A stretch of DNA of 64,000 bases from Schistocephalus solidus (GCA_017591395.1 WEDG01001425.1:1-64000), one strand, 5' to 3'. Numbered from the stretch's first letter, positions 10,941 through 22,500 are shown. Program-made: numbers and translations. Notes: generated by a model from the sequence alone, not told the origin.

Positions 10941-11870
10941 ATTCAGTTCAGTTCTTTCCTGTCCAGCCGAAAATAAATCACTCCTTTCCAGGGATGTCTA
11001 AATTCGTTCAATCTTTCCCATTTCACCTTGACTGTACCTTGAGAAAATGTAAAGTATTGATATATCCGACAGCAAATTGTCTAATCAAAGGTCCTTTTAA
11101 AAAGATAACTTAATATGGAAAGTTTAAAAATTGATCTTACGCATATAATTTGAGGAAATTATTTGTGAACACATATTGTTTTTGACAACTAATTTTAATA
11201 TTGGGGTAAGGACATAACTATGACCTCAACGGCCGTCTGCATTAGAAAGAATGTCCCAAAACGCGTTACTGTGGTAAATCCGTTTTAGAAATATCTTATT
11301 TTGAAGGTATTGAAAAACGCATAGAACATAATCTACATTTATAGGCAATCGAATGAAAACACTGAAAATCGTAAAAAAAAAAATCAGTATAATTTCAAGC
11401 GCGATCTGAAATTAATCCTCATCGAACAACTAAAATAATTATAAGGAAATTCAGCGAAAAGAAATTCCTCTTAATATATACAAAATATACGCTTACAATT
11501 GCACATGACAATTCTATTTACATTTATTTTTCATTGGCCAGGCAGTCTGCATGTGAGTTAAAGAAATATTTTATTCCTGTGGCGTCCCTGTCGGCGTAAT
11601 AAAGCGAAAATCTTTTTGTTTTTCTCAAATGCGTCTAAAAAAATATATACTCGGAAAAGCACGTCAATTCTTGTGAACCCCTGTTGGAATATGCAAGTGC
11701 GAAACACAGTAAAGGACCATTTTCGAACGTAATTCTGCTTTTGCTACTTTATTAACTTTTCTTTTACTTGAACAGGCTTCCTACACATTTGAAACCTTAG
11801 TTTGTTTAGTACCACGAATTTTCCACGTTTTCGTTAATTTACGCTTTTCTAAACAATGAGTTTTTCTACA
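10941..11870. repeat. Module E, copy 1
   Basis: This aligns with 40,591-41,345 and 41,955-42,880. Landmarks are the 'tttccagggatgtctaaa' region (about 10,985), the 'atatcttattttgaagg' block (about 11,290) and the 'ggcgtccctgtcggcg' block (about 11,581). It is non-coding. In two places it follows the RT piece on the plus strand; here it follows module B after loss of the ORF. It probably belongs to the 5' non-coding part of the Penelope-like element. Confidence 0.7.
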
Positions 11871-12109
11871 GAAGATAACAGTTAGTTGTAAACTGGAATA
11901 TGTCGTCATTTGAGGGACGGTCGGTTCTTTACTGCCGTTAAACCTGTGGGGACACAACATGGGCTGATTTCGCGTGACATACCTTTTCGTGTGAAAATCT
12001 ATGAGATTTCATGAGACAGGGCATCCGCTGTTTGCGGTATTTCTGAAGTCATACAGAGCATGGTATCCGTAAGTGCCAATGAGTGAATGCCTTGAAAAGT
12101 CTGGCTGCT

Positions 12110-13570
12110 GCACGATGATAGATATCACAACCTTACTCACATAATCTATCTTAAAGGAAAGGGCATTTCCAAATTTCGGTTAACATATCATGAGCACGGT
12201 GATAAGCTGGGAGTCTGCACATAAGGTCATCAAGCAAGTTATGACCCAAACATTTTCTGAAAATGCGTAATAATTCTAAAAGTTGACTCACTGTTTAGAA
12301 GGATTCAAGGCCAAGCCCCAAAATAAGTATTTCCGTCTACGTAATTACTATGAGTCTACTTATTTTAGTTAAGTGGACGAATGGTCACCAATGGGGGTGC
12401 CTTTGCGAACACTATCACGCTAACAACTGGGTGACTAATATAAAACCGACCGAAGACAACGAAATCAGCGGTAGCTACGAAATCAGGCCTAATCTGAATT
12501 TCTGTGTGCCCTACACCTTGTGGTATGAAACTACTAACCGGTGTAATAATAGGAAATAAAAGAAAGGTGCCTAGCTGCCAAAATTTTCTGTGGCAAGTCA
12601 GAAGCAACGGCGGACGCCCTGCCTTGATTTGGTGGGTGGCTGATAGAAAACGAACGAAGCATTCAGACCCTCACCGTCTGAATTTGTTGTTCCTCAGCAG
12701 CAAAGCAACGATTGCTGCGATGTCCGATCAAGCAGGATCTAAAACTGCATGCACTCAAAATGGAGGTCCATATACCATTCATTGAAATAGGTATGAAGAA
12801 AATGCTCCAAGAAGATGTTGGCAGCAGGGCTTACGGTCTGCATATTGAAGTCATTAATTGCATTAGCACCTAAAGGACCAATATACGTTTATTTCAGTGA
12901 CCTTGTCAGTAGGTAACAGACTGTACACGATGACGCTCACGCAAATGTTATGTAAGACGTAGGTCAATGTGACAGGGACAAGGCAGTTGGTGCCAATCAG
13001 ACGAAGGAATCTCTGTTAACGGCAGTTCATACCATAGGTTATTTCTAAAACATAGCAAGCTCAGAAGAAGAAAATTCGTCCGCCGGAAAAATTAGGGTTT
13101 TCGGTCTGACTTTTCGGATTCTAAATTGAACCGGTAATCAGACAAATACGATGGGTTTGAATGAGAATCCAAAACGTCAGCCTAATAAGCTACATTTTTC
13201 TGTGATTGCATATTCTGAACTGTTCTCTGGAACCCGCCTATTCATTTCTGGCATTATATTAAGCTACTTAACTCAAATAAATAGAAAGTCAATAGGCAAA
13301 AAGATTAGGCGGTACTTATTTGAATGCAATATCCACTTCCACCAAAGGCAACAAACGGAGGCTAGAGGTTTGGTAATTAATGCTCTCTGATTTTTAGCGG
13401 AACTCGCTCGTCCCGCTTTGCATTGGGGCTCATTTTAAGCCTCACCAGCAGACGCATAGCTGACCTGCTTGTATGGTAGGCTATCCCGTGAAAACTGAAA
13501 GGAAACATGATCGGCATGGAAATATTGTCATGCAGCTTAAGAAAAGTTTTGAATGAATTGCTGATAAGGA
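12110..13570 (-). repeat. Module D, copy 2 (long form)
   Basis: This aligns with 33,065-34,345 along its length at high similarity, and with 8,341-8,970 at both ends. The middle (about 12,365-12,850) contains a conserved segment that is open on the minus strand at 12,365-12,607 and on the plus strand at 12,504-12,785. It ends with the palindromic motif (13,106-13,180) and a tail matching 9,459-9,570. In Penelope-like organisation this is the region upstream of the ORF. Confidence 0.7.
13106..13180 (-). ncRNA. Hammerhead-like inverted repeat, copy 2
   Basis: The minus strand reads CTGATTA, a C-GGTTC/GAATCC hairpin and GAAA. The GAAA and stem II are better kept than in copy 1, but the CUGAUGA box has one substitution (G to T). 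The flanking arms pair almost perfectly. It is probably inactive. Its value is that the three copies together preserve every core position. Confidence 0.35.
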
Positions 13571-13629
13571 TAAATTTTATGAACTCCTTAAGAGAACACG
13601 AGAATAGATACTGCCCACAATATAAGTGG

Positions 13630-13790
13630 CTTTGCGTACTGTAACGGGAAAATACGGATTAGGATTCAGAGTAGGTATTGGCGTGTATTTTAAGTTAAGG
13701 GCTTAGGTCAGGGTTACGGATTGGTTTGAAGTAAGGGTTAACTGTAGCATTAGAGATTAAAGGAAGAGTATGGTTGGGTTATAGATTTAC
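13630..13790 (+). repeat. Degenerate TTAGGG-like simple sequence
   Basis: Repeated variants of TTAGGG/GGTTA occur between about 13,670 and 13,780 (for example 'taagggcttaggtcagggtta'-type strings) without a regular six-base period. This may be an old interstitial telomere-like tract or plain low-complexity sequence. Confidence 0.4.
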
Positions 13791-15044
13791 GAATATTGTG
13801 CGCGAAACTATTCCATCATGTCGTCATTTGGCAGCAAATTGCGTCTTCTTCTCAGTTACCTAAGCTGCCGGCTTTCAGGTGTCACTCATTTTGGCCACCT
13901 GCAAAGATCACTCTCGGTAAAATGCCTACTTTTGTATTATATAGATTTTCCTTGAATTATATGGTCTTATTAATTCAAGTGTATGTCATGGATAATCTAC
14001 ATAAAATAAATATCCTCTGTCTGCTTTGTAGATAATTCACTCTTTCTTAAGATTTGCCTTAAAGCCAGCAAAACTTTCGGTTTTCAATTAAGTAAGATTC
14101 CTAAAGTTTTGCATTAGACTCTTAGGTGTGCTTGTGCACAAGATTTTCAAACTATAAACGGTATACTTACCTTGCCTGTTTAATCTTTGCTATATGTTGA
14201 TACGAAAATAATATATATATATATCCTTATATTTTTATTGCTGTGTATTTGTTATGAAACGTAAACAAATGAATATACAGGAAGCTATTTGAATGACGAT
14301 TATACGATTTTAAAAAAAAACAGTTTTCGAAGTTCGAATGCAAAAGCTTCCCTGCTCTCTTGGTTAAAATGCACATCCAAATTAATCTTTTTTTTTAAGA
14401 AAGCGTACAGAAATCGTGTTTCCAATAAAGTATGTCTACGTTTACTGGGGCAAGGAGAAGTAATGAAAAGGCTTGTAGTGCTGACGGTTATTTTAACAGA
14501 TTCTAAAATATTTCATTGAAAAGCTTGCATCTTCCGGCACAATAATTATTAGTAAGAAATACCTACATGCTACTTTCTGATCTGAAAACATATTTTGCAA
14601 CTTCAGTTAACATTTCATGACAGGCAAGCTTTCAAGGAAACAATATTGGCACCGCTGCTTTAAGTAGCGAAGACTGAGCGGCATTAGACGGCAAAAGTGT
14701 AATTACATACTATTTGATCATCCCGAAAGCGACACATCTATCTTTGCATTTAATAGGCTTTTCTTTTTAGACGACGGAACCACTTGACGTCCATCATCCC
14801 TATAAAATAAATCAGCTTGGAAAACACCGTAGATAAATCCTAAACAGTCATAAATAATATGTTCTAAATCACCCAGACTTTGATAGCAAAAATATTTTCA
14901 GTTCAGTTTAGCGCTGAGAGCTAACTTGGTATGTAATTACATTTTCGCCAAATAAGGATCTTAAGTTAAATCGAAATGTTTATAAATGTTGCCTTGGGTG
15001 TCAGGCGAACAAAATGTTTATTTCCTCAGCGGATACACATAAGG
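13791..15044. other. Unassigned sequence with short AT dinucleotide run
   Basis: No gene was recognised. There is a short (AT)n run at about 14,205-14,224. A segment at 14,640-14,720 matches 34,346-34,430 and marks the start of the next duplicated block. Short open frames here carry no domain signature. Confidence 0.5.
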
Positions 15045-15960
15045 CTTGCTCAGGATCTTTGCATCCGTAGGATTTGATAGACGATGATATATTAAGCCAC
15101 GAAGTTTCCTTACTTTTTGACCTCCAGGCAAACATTTCTTCTGGTGGATTCTTGGCATTGAAATTCTCAAATGATTCAGAGGTGAGCTCAGCGACATCGC
15201 GATTATGTGCTAAACAGTGTCAGATTTACATTGGACCAGTTGCATATCAGAGGACTTGTTTAACCACTCCAACCTATTTGACTTTTTGTGTTCATTTAAT
15301 TAAGTAACAGCAATAAGTCAATGCGATTAATTTAAGTTAATACAAAATTATTACTTCGACAAAATATCCGATTATTTCATTCTTCTTAAAGATGAACTAT
15401 GCACTTGAGTGCGATGCCAAGAATTCTGTAAAATGAGATAGTATTCGGCTCAAAAAGTACTTTTTCCTTACTGAATGAATTTATAGTTTCTCTGTTACGT
15501 GATGAAAATGAACGGACTACCGCCACTTACAGCTGTTGCGTAAGAATTTAACCACCCGATGTCATATCATGTCTCCTTCATTAAAACGGTTTTTAAGGAT
15601 ATCCCATTAAATCGATTGAGCACCAACTTATCGCCACAACGATAAACAACAAAATGACTGCAACATACAATCTTGGAAGTTGAATGAACTGGGCATGGTA
15701 AAATGTTAACTTACTCGGATTGAATCTTATTATTCACTGAGCAGCGTGCGGTCAGCAAAGGTAACCTCCAGTTGGCTTTCGTCTCGTCAAAATCACACAA
15801 GGCCTGCGAAAGCAACACGTCACATCCTTTATATCCTGGCTTGTACTGGTGACTTACATAGTCCCAGCGAAATGTTCAGGTATTAAAATCCAATAAGTAT
15901 ACTTCAACCAAATAAAGTCAAACAAAGCCAGCTGCACATGACAGACAAACGCTTTAAACT
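15045..15960 (+). repeat. Duplicated 5' flank of FUT8-like lineage II, copy 2
   Basis: This aligns with 2,190-3,180 in order and orientation and leads straight into a lineage-II gene piece, as in the first copy. Small indels are scattered throughout. No start codon or promoter signal is secure. Confidence 0.65.
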
Positions 15961-16245
15961 GCCAACGAATTTTGGAGGCTGAATTATTCTCGGTTCGCTA
16001 TCCACAGCCAAACGCCTTCATCAGTAAAAATTTAAACGGTCTCCTGTTTCTAGCCACACTTTAGCTCACGGCAAGATTGACTCTACTAGACAAATTAAGT
16101 GATCAGTTCACAAGAAGTCTGCAGACGGTGGATGCGCTGACCTCAGAATTGCAGAAGCAGATTTCAAGGCTACAGAATCCCCCAGATCGCAGTCAGTGTC
16201 GTTTCGCGCAAGCAGAACTTGGTTACGACATTTGTGGATTTTGAG
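15961..16245 (+). pseudogene. FUT8-like lineage II, 5' stem fragment, copy 2
   Basis: This is the counterpart of 3,181-3,440. It encodes a stem ending in an ELQKQISRLQNPPD-type motif at about 16,145-16,190, then CRFAQAELGYDIC-like residues before similarity stops at about 16,245. A stop and an altered start region break the frame. It lacks the catalytic domain. The following 1.5 kb carries no continuation of the gene. Confidence 0.7.
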
Positions 16246-17774
16246 GTCCTAGGAGCGTGTTTAACGAAACAAGAATTTTGCGAACTTCTTAAGCATGTTC
16301 ATGCGCTATGCTGTGAACCTGAGAAGTGCAAAAACATGTTTCCTTTCAGATAAACATAATAATCGAAGTTTTATCAATCTATTTTGCATATTCATCATCA
16401 AGCTAGCAGATATCCAAAGGTAAGGAGGCTGCCGGAATGAAGTTATAAGTATATTACCAAAATTATGTCAGTATATTGTTGATTTGAATTTTTGGATTAC
16501 TTTATCGACCGGTGGTCAGCATGTATGGTATTCATACAGTGAACCACTTGTTTTCGGAAGACTGTCCGAATGCATATGTTTCCAAATCGAGTGTGAATTT
16601 TCATTGATTTCGAAGGGAACCACCTAGTCATGGCATACAAGAAGAGTGATTTTAAAACCATGGTAACCAAGCAAATATTAACTCGCTGCCGGTATTAAGG
16701 AAGCCCGTGGCGCAGAAAGTTCGCACAACCGGCTTGAATAAGGGCTGTGCTTTGAGGAAATGTTTTTAGTGGCACCTCTCCGCTCGTCATTGTGGACACG
16801 CAATGAAGCTGCGTACATAAATGACCGCTCTGAATTTTCGCGCCACGGGTAGTAGAACAGCGGAATGATCACCTTCAATTAGACTTGGAAACAAAGTCCG
16901 CATAGCTCTTCAAAAGCTCTATGGTAATTATATATGTCGCTTTTTTCCCTAGATTGATAAAGTAGAACAAATACCAAGTCAACTCCAGACAGGGGTTTGT
17001 ATGTTTGAAAACAATTCTGTTAGCTTTTTGTAAATACTACTCAAATATCGAAAATTGTCAAGATTGTAAAGATAACTGTATGAACAGTTTACGGCCTAAC
17101 TCATGCAACGAGTGAGCAACATTTGAGTGAGTGCTTTTGCGTATATTTGGTCTTGTTAAGTTTGGTTTATTGAGTGTATTTGAGGCTCGGAAAGCCTTAT
17201 ACTAAAAAACACTACATGTTCAATCTTATATATTCAAGGAAAACAGGCATAATTTGGGTGAAACTGGTCGTTGCTAGACGTCGAAGAAATGTCCTGTGCT
17301 ATTTATCATCAGATAAAAAGTCCAGCGATTGTGCTAAAAAGACGATTTAATACAAGCAAGAAAGGTTTAAATAAATCCCTTTAGGAACCGGAAATTTCCA
17401 TATTAATTCAATGAAACTCCGGGGATGGAAAGTGTTCAGAATCACATTATTTTCCAAAGCAAGCAAACAATTCGGCTTTAAAAATTATTTTGTGCAAATT
17501 GCTGACGTTTCTGCCACAAAGCGCAGGATTTAAATTGTTACCAGTATTTTTGTTTTAAAACGACGAAAATGAAGACATTTATCAAAATGTGTACGAGATC
17601 ATGTGTAGATGGACTACAGAACCACATTTATTAAATTGAAAGTATGCGCACTGTACATGAGGTTCAAGATTCGCGATGCGTTATGACCCAGCGCTGCGTC
17701 GCATGTGTAGACTGACTATTTAGTTTTTCCATCATTCAGCCAGTACCCAATTATAATCAGCTATAACGTTGTGT
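16246..17774. other. Unassigned sequence
   Basis: This lies between the truncated lineage-II 5' piece and the duplicated lineage-I upstream region. No coding motifs, tRNA features or matches elsewhere in the window were seen. It may hold an old unrecognised insertion. Confidence 0.45.
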
Positions 17775-18065
17775 TAAGTTGACCGTTCGAACGCTGCAAC
17801 TGATTGCCTTAACAGTGTGACACGCGGAAAGGGTACAGTATCGATTACAGACCAGTGAGCCTGTCATCCAATCAGCTCTTCCTCAGACATTGATGACCCA
17901 GGTAGATCATCAATTGGTAAAATTCCAAGTAACGAGGTTGACAGTGTCGTGGAAGATTCAAGTGTAATGAAGGTGAAAAAAGTGGACAGGCGCTTGCAAC
18001 GCCTCGAAGTATTGGCACGATGCATATCAGCGGTGTCGTTTAAAGGCTAGCCCCCAATATTTAGG
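17775..18065 (+). repeat. Upstream region of FUT8-like lineage I, extra copy
   Basis: This begins with an ~82-bp segment (17,775-17,856) repeated almost exactly at 18,354-18,436. It then matches 18,693-18,890 in order (the 'cttcctcagaca', 'tagatcatcaatt' and 'tgcaacgcctcga' blocks). It ends at the lineage-II 3' fragment. It is a partial tandem duplicate of the flank that precedes the 19.1-kb gene. Confidence 0.75.
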
Positions 18066-18345
18066 GGCTTGTGTATGACCCCTCCCGACGAAGACCCCGA
18101 CACAAGTTGATGCGTCATTCCAGATGCAGTCCGCGAATGAAATGAATGAATGCAACTACGCAAGAAGACGTTGGTGGAAAGCCATTGCAGGCTTAGAGCA
18201 GGAGGACATCAAGCTCAGAGTCATCGTGTCGATTACATCAACCAAGTGGGATGGTTTTATGCAGCCAGCTTGGACGTTGCACACGATTCGTAAAGCTGCA
18301 TTGCCAGCGTACCTACTAAAAGAGGTTTTCCGAACTATGTAGCAT
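18066..18345 (+). pseudogene. FUT8-like lineage II, 3' terminal fragment
   Basis: The frame is open from at least 18,124 to a stop at 18,340-18,342. It encodes the end of the catalytic domain and the SH3-like tail: FQMQSANEMNECNYARRRWW, the IASTK-like ITSTKWDGFMQPAW and LPAYLLKEVF. The KTPTQ stretch before it lies in the same gene region. It matches 5,070-5,335 and 43,560-43,800. It has no start and no active site, and is flanked by the 82-bp direct repeats, so it was carried in by rearrangement. Confidence 0.75.
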
Positions 18346-18353
18346 TGAATTGT

Positions 18354-19143
18354 TGTTGACCGTTCGAACGCTGCAACTGATTGCCTCAACAGTGTGACAC
18401 GCGGAAAGGGTACAGTATCGATTACAGACCAGTGAGACAGTCCTACAAAGCATCTACGGCACTCGCTCCCTCATATAACGGAAAAAGATGGCAACAGCCT
18501 ACCAAGACGGTCAGAGGTGGACCCAGGAATAGTGCCTGGCAAATCTAAACAACCCATCTGCGCGTTCATACCAGAAACTAGTGCCTTGCACAAGAGGCCA
18601 AATTTACCCAAAATAGGGACGATTCGGGTGCCATGCGCGTGAGAGTTCGATTAAGAAGTATTAAGAAGTAACCATTGGGCCTGCCGCTCAGTCCTCCAGT
18701 CAGCCCTTCCTCAGACACAAGATAACCCAGTTAGATCATCAATTAGTACAATTTCATGCCATGACGTTGAGAGGGTCATGGTAGATTCAAGTGTAAATTT
18801 CACACAGCTCTCAAACACAATGAAGGTGGAAACAGTGGCGCACAACACAGGCTCCTGCAACGCCTCGATGTATTGGCTCGCCGCACATCATTCAACTGAA
18901 AATTGCATTACCATTCCCCTGCCAATCAATGCTTCGCGAACTCTGTCAAGCTTAACCGCACAATGCAGCTCGCAACGAGCAATTAATTTGGCGAGAGGAA
19001 GTAGGTCAAAAGAAGCATGACTAAAAGCTGAATACGCCTCAGTTAGACCACCTTAAAGGCAGCATGACAGGCACTCTCGTGCATATAACAAGGTGTTCTC
19101 AACGAGGGCAGAGGCTAGTCGGTTCTGCTTTCGTTATAGGGAC
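18354..19143 (+). promoter_or_regulatory. 5' flank of the near-intact FUT8-like gene
   Basis: The first ~290 bp match 34,546-34,740, upstream of the third lineage-I copy, where the rest of this flank and the gene's N-terminus have been deleted. A CATATAAC sequence at about 19,081-19,088 lies some 60 bp before the chosen ATG and could serve as a TATA-like element. No initiator or factor site can be assigned from sequence alone. Confidence 0.4.
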
Positions 19144-20647
19144 ATGGAAGTAGCTAAACACGCCTGTGTTATTCTGTGCTTCACTTTGATGCTTTTTGGT
19201 CTTCTGTGGCGTCTAAATTTTTCCTGGTCCCTGTTCGGCCTTCGGAATCAACTTCGGACGGTGACGTTTGATTATCCTTCTCCGACTGAAAGAAAACCGG
19301 CGAAGCCCGACGCAATTCTCAGACAGGCACGCTCAATCGTAAATGAACTTTGGAGGTTGAATAATGCCCAATTTCCCATCCGCAATTTAACATCCGCATC
19401 AATAAGACATTTAAGCAATCTCTTGTCTCAAGCCACACTTCAGCTCACAGCCAGACTAATTTTGCTCGATAAACTCAGTGGTCAGGGCAAAAAAAAGCGT
19501 CAGAAGGTGGACGCACTGAGCTCAGAATTGCGAAATCAGATTTCCAGAATACAGAATCCTCCAGATTGTCGTCAATATCGTTTTATTCTGGCAGAACTGC
19601 GCTATAGCTGTGGACTTGGGTGTGTCTCACACCACATGGCGCTCAAGTTGTCATATGCCTTTGCAAACAATCAGAGTCTGCTCTTACAGCACAATGACTG
19701 GAAAGACTTTTTTTTGCCATTTTCAAACTGCTCACAAAAGCATGCCGAATTGCAGTCTGAAATCAAACATATAGGTAATGGACTTTCAAAAGCATGCAAT
19801 CCATATTATGCACCGGCTATGCCAAGGGAGTGGTCAGAGAGACTGAGTGACGCAGTAGGAGATCCCTTCCCGTGGTACCGTGGACATCTGTTGGGCTACA
19901 TTCTCCGCCCAGCCCATCCGGACTTGCGACAGGCCCTAGAAATGGAATTGCAGAATATGCGGAGAGGTTTGCGTGGCGAGGTATATGACGGACCGATTGC
20001 CAGCATACACGTTCGTCGTACTGATAAACTCATCCGCGTCGCAAAAAGTCATGCAGTGGAAGAATACATGTTCCACGTTGAACGCTTTTTCGATCTTAAG
20101 GAGATGGAATATAGTTTGGAAACAGGCAGTGTAAGCCCACCCACCTGGTCTCCACGAAGGCGTGTCTTCTTGGCCTCCGATGATGCAGCAGCATTCCAAG
20201 AGGCCAAATCTAAATACCCCAGGTATGAATTCACTTGGCCGACCGAGAAATGGAAGTAAAATCAAAATGCGTGGCTCTGTCGAAGGCGTGTTTGACATCA
20301 CTGTGGATCTTTATCTTTTGGTTGCAGCGGACTTCATTGTCTGCACGGGGAGCTCCAACATTTGCACGCTTGCCTATGAACTCTTCTCAACGAAGTCTCA
20401 GACTCACGGTGATGCGGTATTCCAGATGCAATCGGTGGACTGGATGTACGAGTGCACCTATACGCGAAAGCGCTGGTGGAGAGCTATTGCAGACTTCAAG
20501 CAAGAGGGTGTCAAGCTGGGGGATCATGTGGGCATATTATCAACAAGGTGGGATGGATTTGTGCAAACGGCTTCATCGTTGCACGAAACTCGTGAGACGG
20601 TCTTACCAGCCTATTTATTTCAGGAGATTGTTCAAAGCATCTGGTAA
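19144..20647 (+). pseudogene. FUT8-like alpha-1,6-fucosyltransferase, lineage I copy 2 (near-complete, one frameshift)
   Basis: FUT8-type enzymes are Golgi type II membrane proteins that add core fucose to N-glycans from GDP-fucose. The ATG at 19,144 starts MEVAKHA followed by a ~20-residue membrane anchor (about residues 8-27), a helical stem (about 60-140, ending ELRNQISRIQNPPDC), and the GT23 domain. That domain has CGLGCVSHHMALKLSYAF, DPFPWYRGHLLGYILRP, HVRRTDK at 20,008-20,028 (arginines about 291-292), FLASDDAAAFQEAK, LVAADFIVCTGSSN, then an SH3-like WDGF block. The total is 1,504 nt, i.e. 501 codons plus one base. An inserted base near 20,233 ('gaattcacttgg', where paralogues have 'gaattcattgg') shifts the frame; the first frame stops at 20,257 and the second runs to 20,647. 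It has no introns, unlike typical animal FUT8. Vertebrate FUT8 is about 575 aa. It may be a fresh pseudogene, or an assembly or sequencing error in a live gene. Confidence 0.88.
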
Positions 20648-20684
20648 TTGGCTGTCATGTTTCCAATTTACAAAGAAAGCAAAA

Positions 20685-20690
20685 AATAAA
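20685..20690 (+). terminator. AATAAA polyadenylation signal
   Basis: A canonical AATAAA lies about 38 bp after the stop codon of the 19.1-20.6 kb gene, in an A/T-rich stretch. The third copy has a diverged CATAAA at the equivalent place (about 36,075). It fits a short 3' UTR. Confidence 0.6.
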
Positions 20691-20691
20691 A

Positions 20692-22500
20692 TTATATTAT
20701 AATCAACTTTGTCTGTTTACCGTGGGGTGCAATTAACTGGAAACTCCTGCCTCTCTCATCTTTGCCAGTGGTCTCGAATATGTATTTTTTACGCTCTTTG
20801 TTTTTATTTCTTAATAGGTCATCGATTGTTTTAATACCATTTATAAATCTCGGAGAGGGTGGAGGCACAATAGGCGGGTCCCAAAATAAAGGCATAAACC
20901 CAAGAGCCTGTCTTACGGGAACCGTGGTAATAGGGGTTTTATGGGTGGGGCAGAACAATAAAAAAAACACCAACAAAAAGGGCGGAAAGAATAAGAACCA
21001 AAATAAGCAGTCTTTTTAGGGATAGGAGTGATTCTTACTGAACGCCAAATGTCAGGAATCTTTGACTACATGAAGGACATGTTTATAAGGGATGTCAAAA
21101 TAGAGGCAATCTAAGAGCAGCAGTATTTTAAAACAAATGGTTAGACTTCATCCGGCCCAGCAGCAGTTGAACCACGGACCTTTTTCATGTTGTTCTCCAC
21201 TGTTGCCACTGACACAGGAGACAAAAACGCTTTATAGTAACGAAAGGTTGTTTGTGGATGGATTGGAGTCAGTTGAAGTATGGATAAAATGTTCATTTAG
21301 ATCGTCTGAATCAGCATCAACATGTGCCAGGTTACCACATTTGCCAGTGAGACGCTAAAGATTCCTCCAGAGTTCAGCAGAGGAAAGCCAAAAACGAAGG
21401 TTTGGACGGAGGCCAAAAAGCTGACTAACAAAAAAATCCTTTAGTCAGATAATCTCACTTTTTATTCAGACGTTACCTCCTTTTGACAGCCACAGAGGCC
21501 TAGCTTGTAGAGAAGTTCTTTTCAACGTCTTAAAGATTTTAGATAATGGGAAGAAATTCTGTCGGGTCAGACCAAAACGGTATCAAGAGGAGAAAAATAT
21601 TAAATATTTCTTTTCAAATTTTGTAAGGAAGCCGGATCGCGACTTAACATTGGATTGACTGAGGAAGAAGGGAATAGTGTACGATATACAAGTCTGAAGA
21701 AGAAAAATGTTTTCTGGGGACGTGTCACGAGCCTTAACTTTCCTTTCGGGTTTGACTAGCAATGCATGCATATAAGCGGAGTAAATGTTTGGAAGGCCTC
21801 ATAATACAGAGTGATCGGAACCAGATAATGGAGCTCTGTTCTTAACAAGGAAGAACTTGGATTGGTTAGTCAAAACGTGATCAAGAGGGGCATCAGCGCG
21901 AGTATTAAAGAAAAAAGTTAATCGAAGCTCACCAGGTACACGGACGTAGAGTTACACGATTAAAGTCACCATAAGAGTATAAGATGCTCGCAGGACAATA
22001 AAGCAAGTTTTTGCTAAAGAACGGCAAACAATGGTTAATTGCAACTTCACAGGTAGAGGGGGAATATAGATTCTAACAGGTATAATGCCCTTAAATGTAT
22101 TCTAAAATCGGGGCTTACATATGACAACGATAACGTCTATCAAATCCTCAGAGTACGAAAATAAGGACGTACAATTAATACACCAATCCTTGCTGACCAA
22201 AATAGCCACGCCACCACCTCTACTGGAGGATGAAGATTTTCAATCTGCCCGAAAGCAAGTGACAGACGGGGGGCTAATTATCTGTGCGTCAAGGTAATTT
22301 TTAACCATGTCTCTTGAAGACAAATTACTTGAGTCTTACTGTGTTCTTTTTTCACCAAAACTAACTCCATATCATGGGTTTTGTTGAAGATCGAACAACA
22401 ATTTGTTGAAAGGAAGCCTCGAATTGACAGTTTGTCTTTCGGTTGACGCTTCAAAGCGAGTTGCGAACCGAAGCGGTGCAACAGCTGGCTTCATAAAAAT
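20692..22500 (-). mobile_element. Decayed non-LTR retrotransposon (second LINE type)
   Basis: Read on the minus strand, broken frames show LINE landmarks in the right order. Near 22,290-22,320 there is an endonuclease motif, VICLQETWLK, preceded by an NxxSIFNK-like start. At about 21,136-21,180 there is an RT start, STAAGPDEV. At about 21,000-21,060 a PDIWRSVRITPIPKK stretch matches the WK..RI.PIPK block of RT. The frame 20,692-20,976 continues downstream. Many stops lie between these points. The sequence does not match the CR1-type element elsewhere in the window, so it is a different LINE family (RTE- or Jockey-like). Confidence 0.6.

Noticed and set aside
13671..13780. Genuine interstitial telomere
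   Set aside because: TTAGGG-like units are irregular and heavily altered; no array of perfect repeats exists.
14205..14224. Short AT run as a replication or matrix-attachment signal
   Set aside because: It is a simple dinucleotide repeat with no supporting context.
20225..20260. Programmed frameshift or micro-intron at the inserted base
   Set aside because: There is no slippery heptamer or splice pair at the site, and the paralogues simply lack one base.
19936..20301. Long minus-strand frame opposite the FUT8-like gene
   Set aside because: It is the antisense shadow of the GT23 coding sequence; similar shadows occur opposite every copy and encode no domain.
20235..20702. Alternative plus-strand frame at the end of the 19.1-kb gene
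   Set aside because: It overlaps the SH3-like region in a different frame, has no homology, and the other frame carries the conserved motifs.
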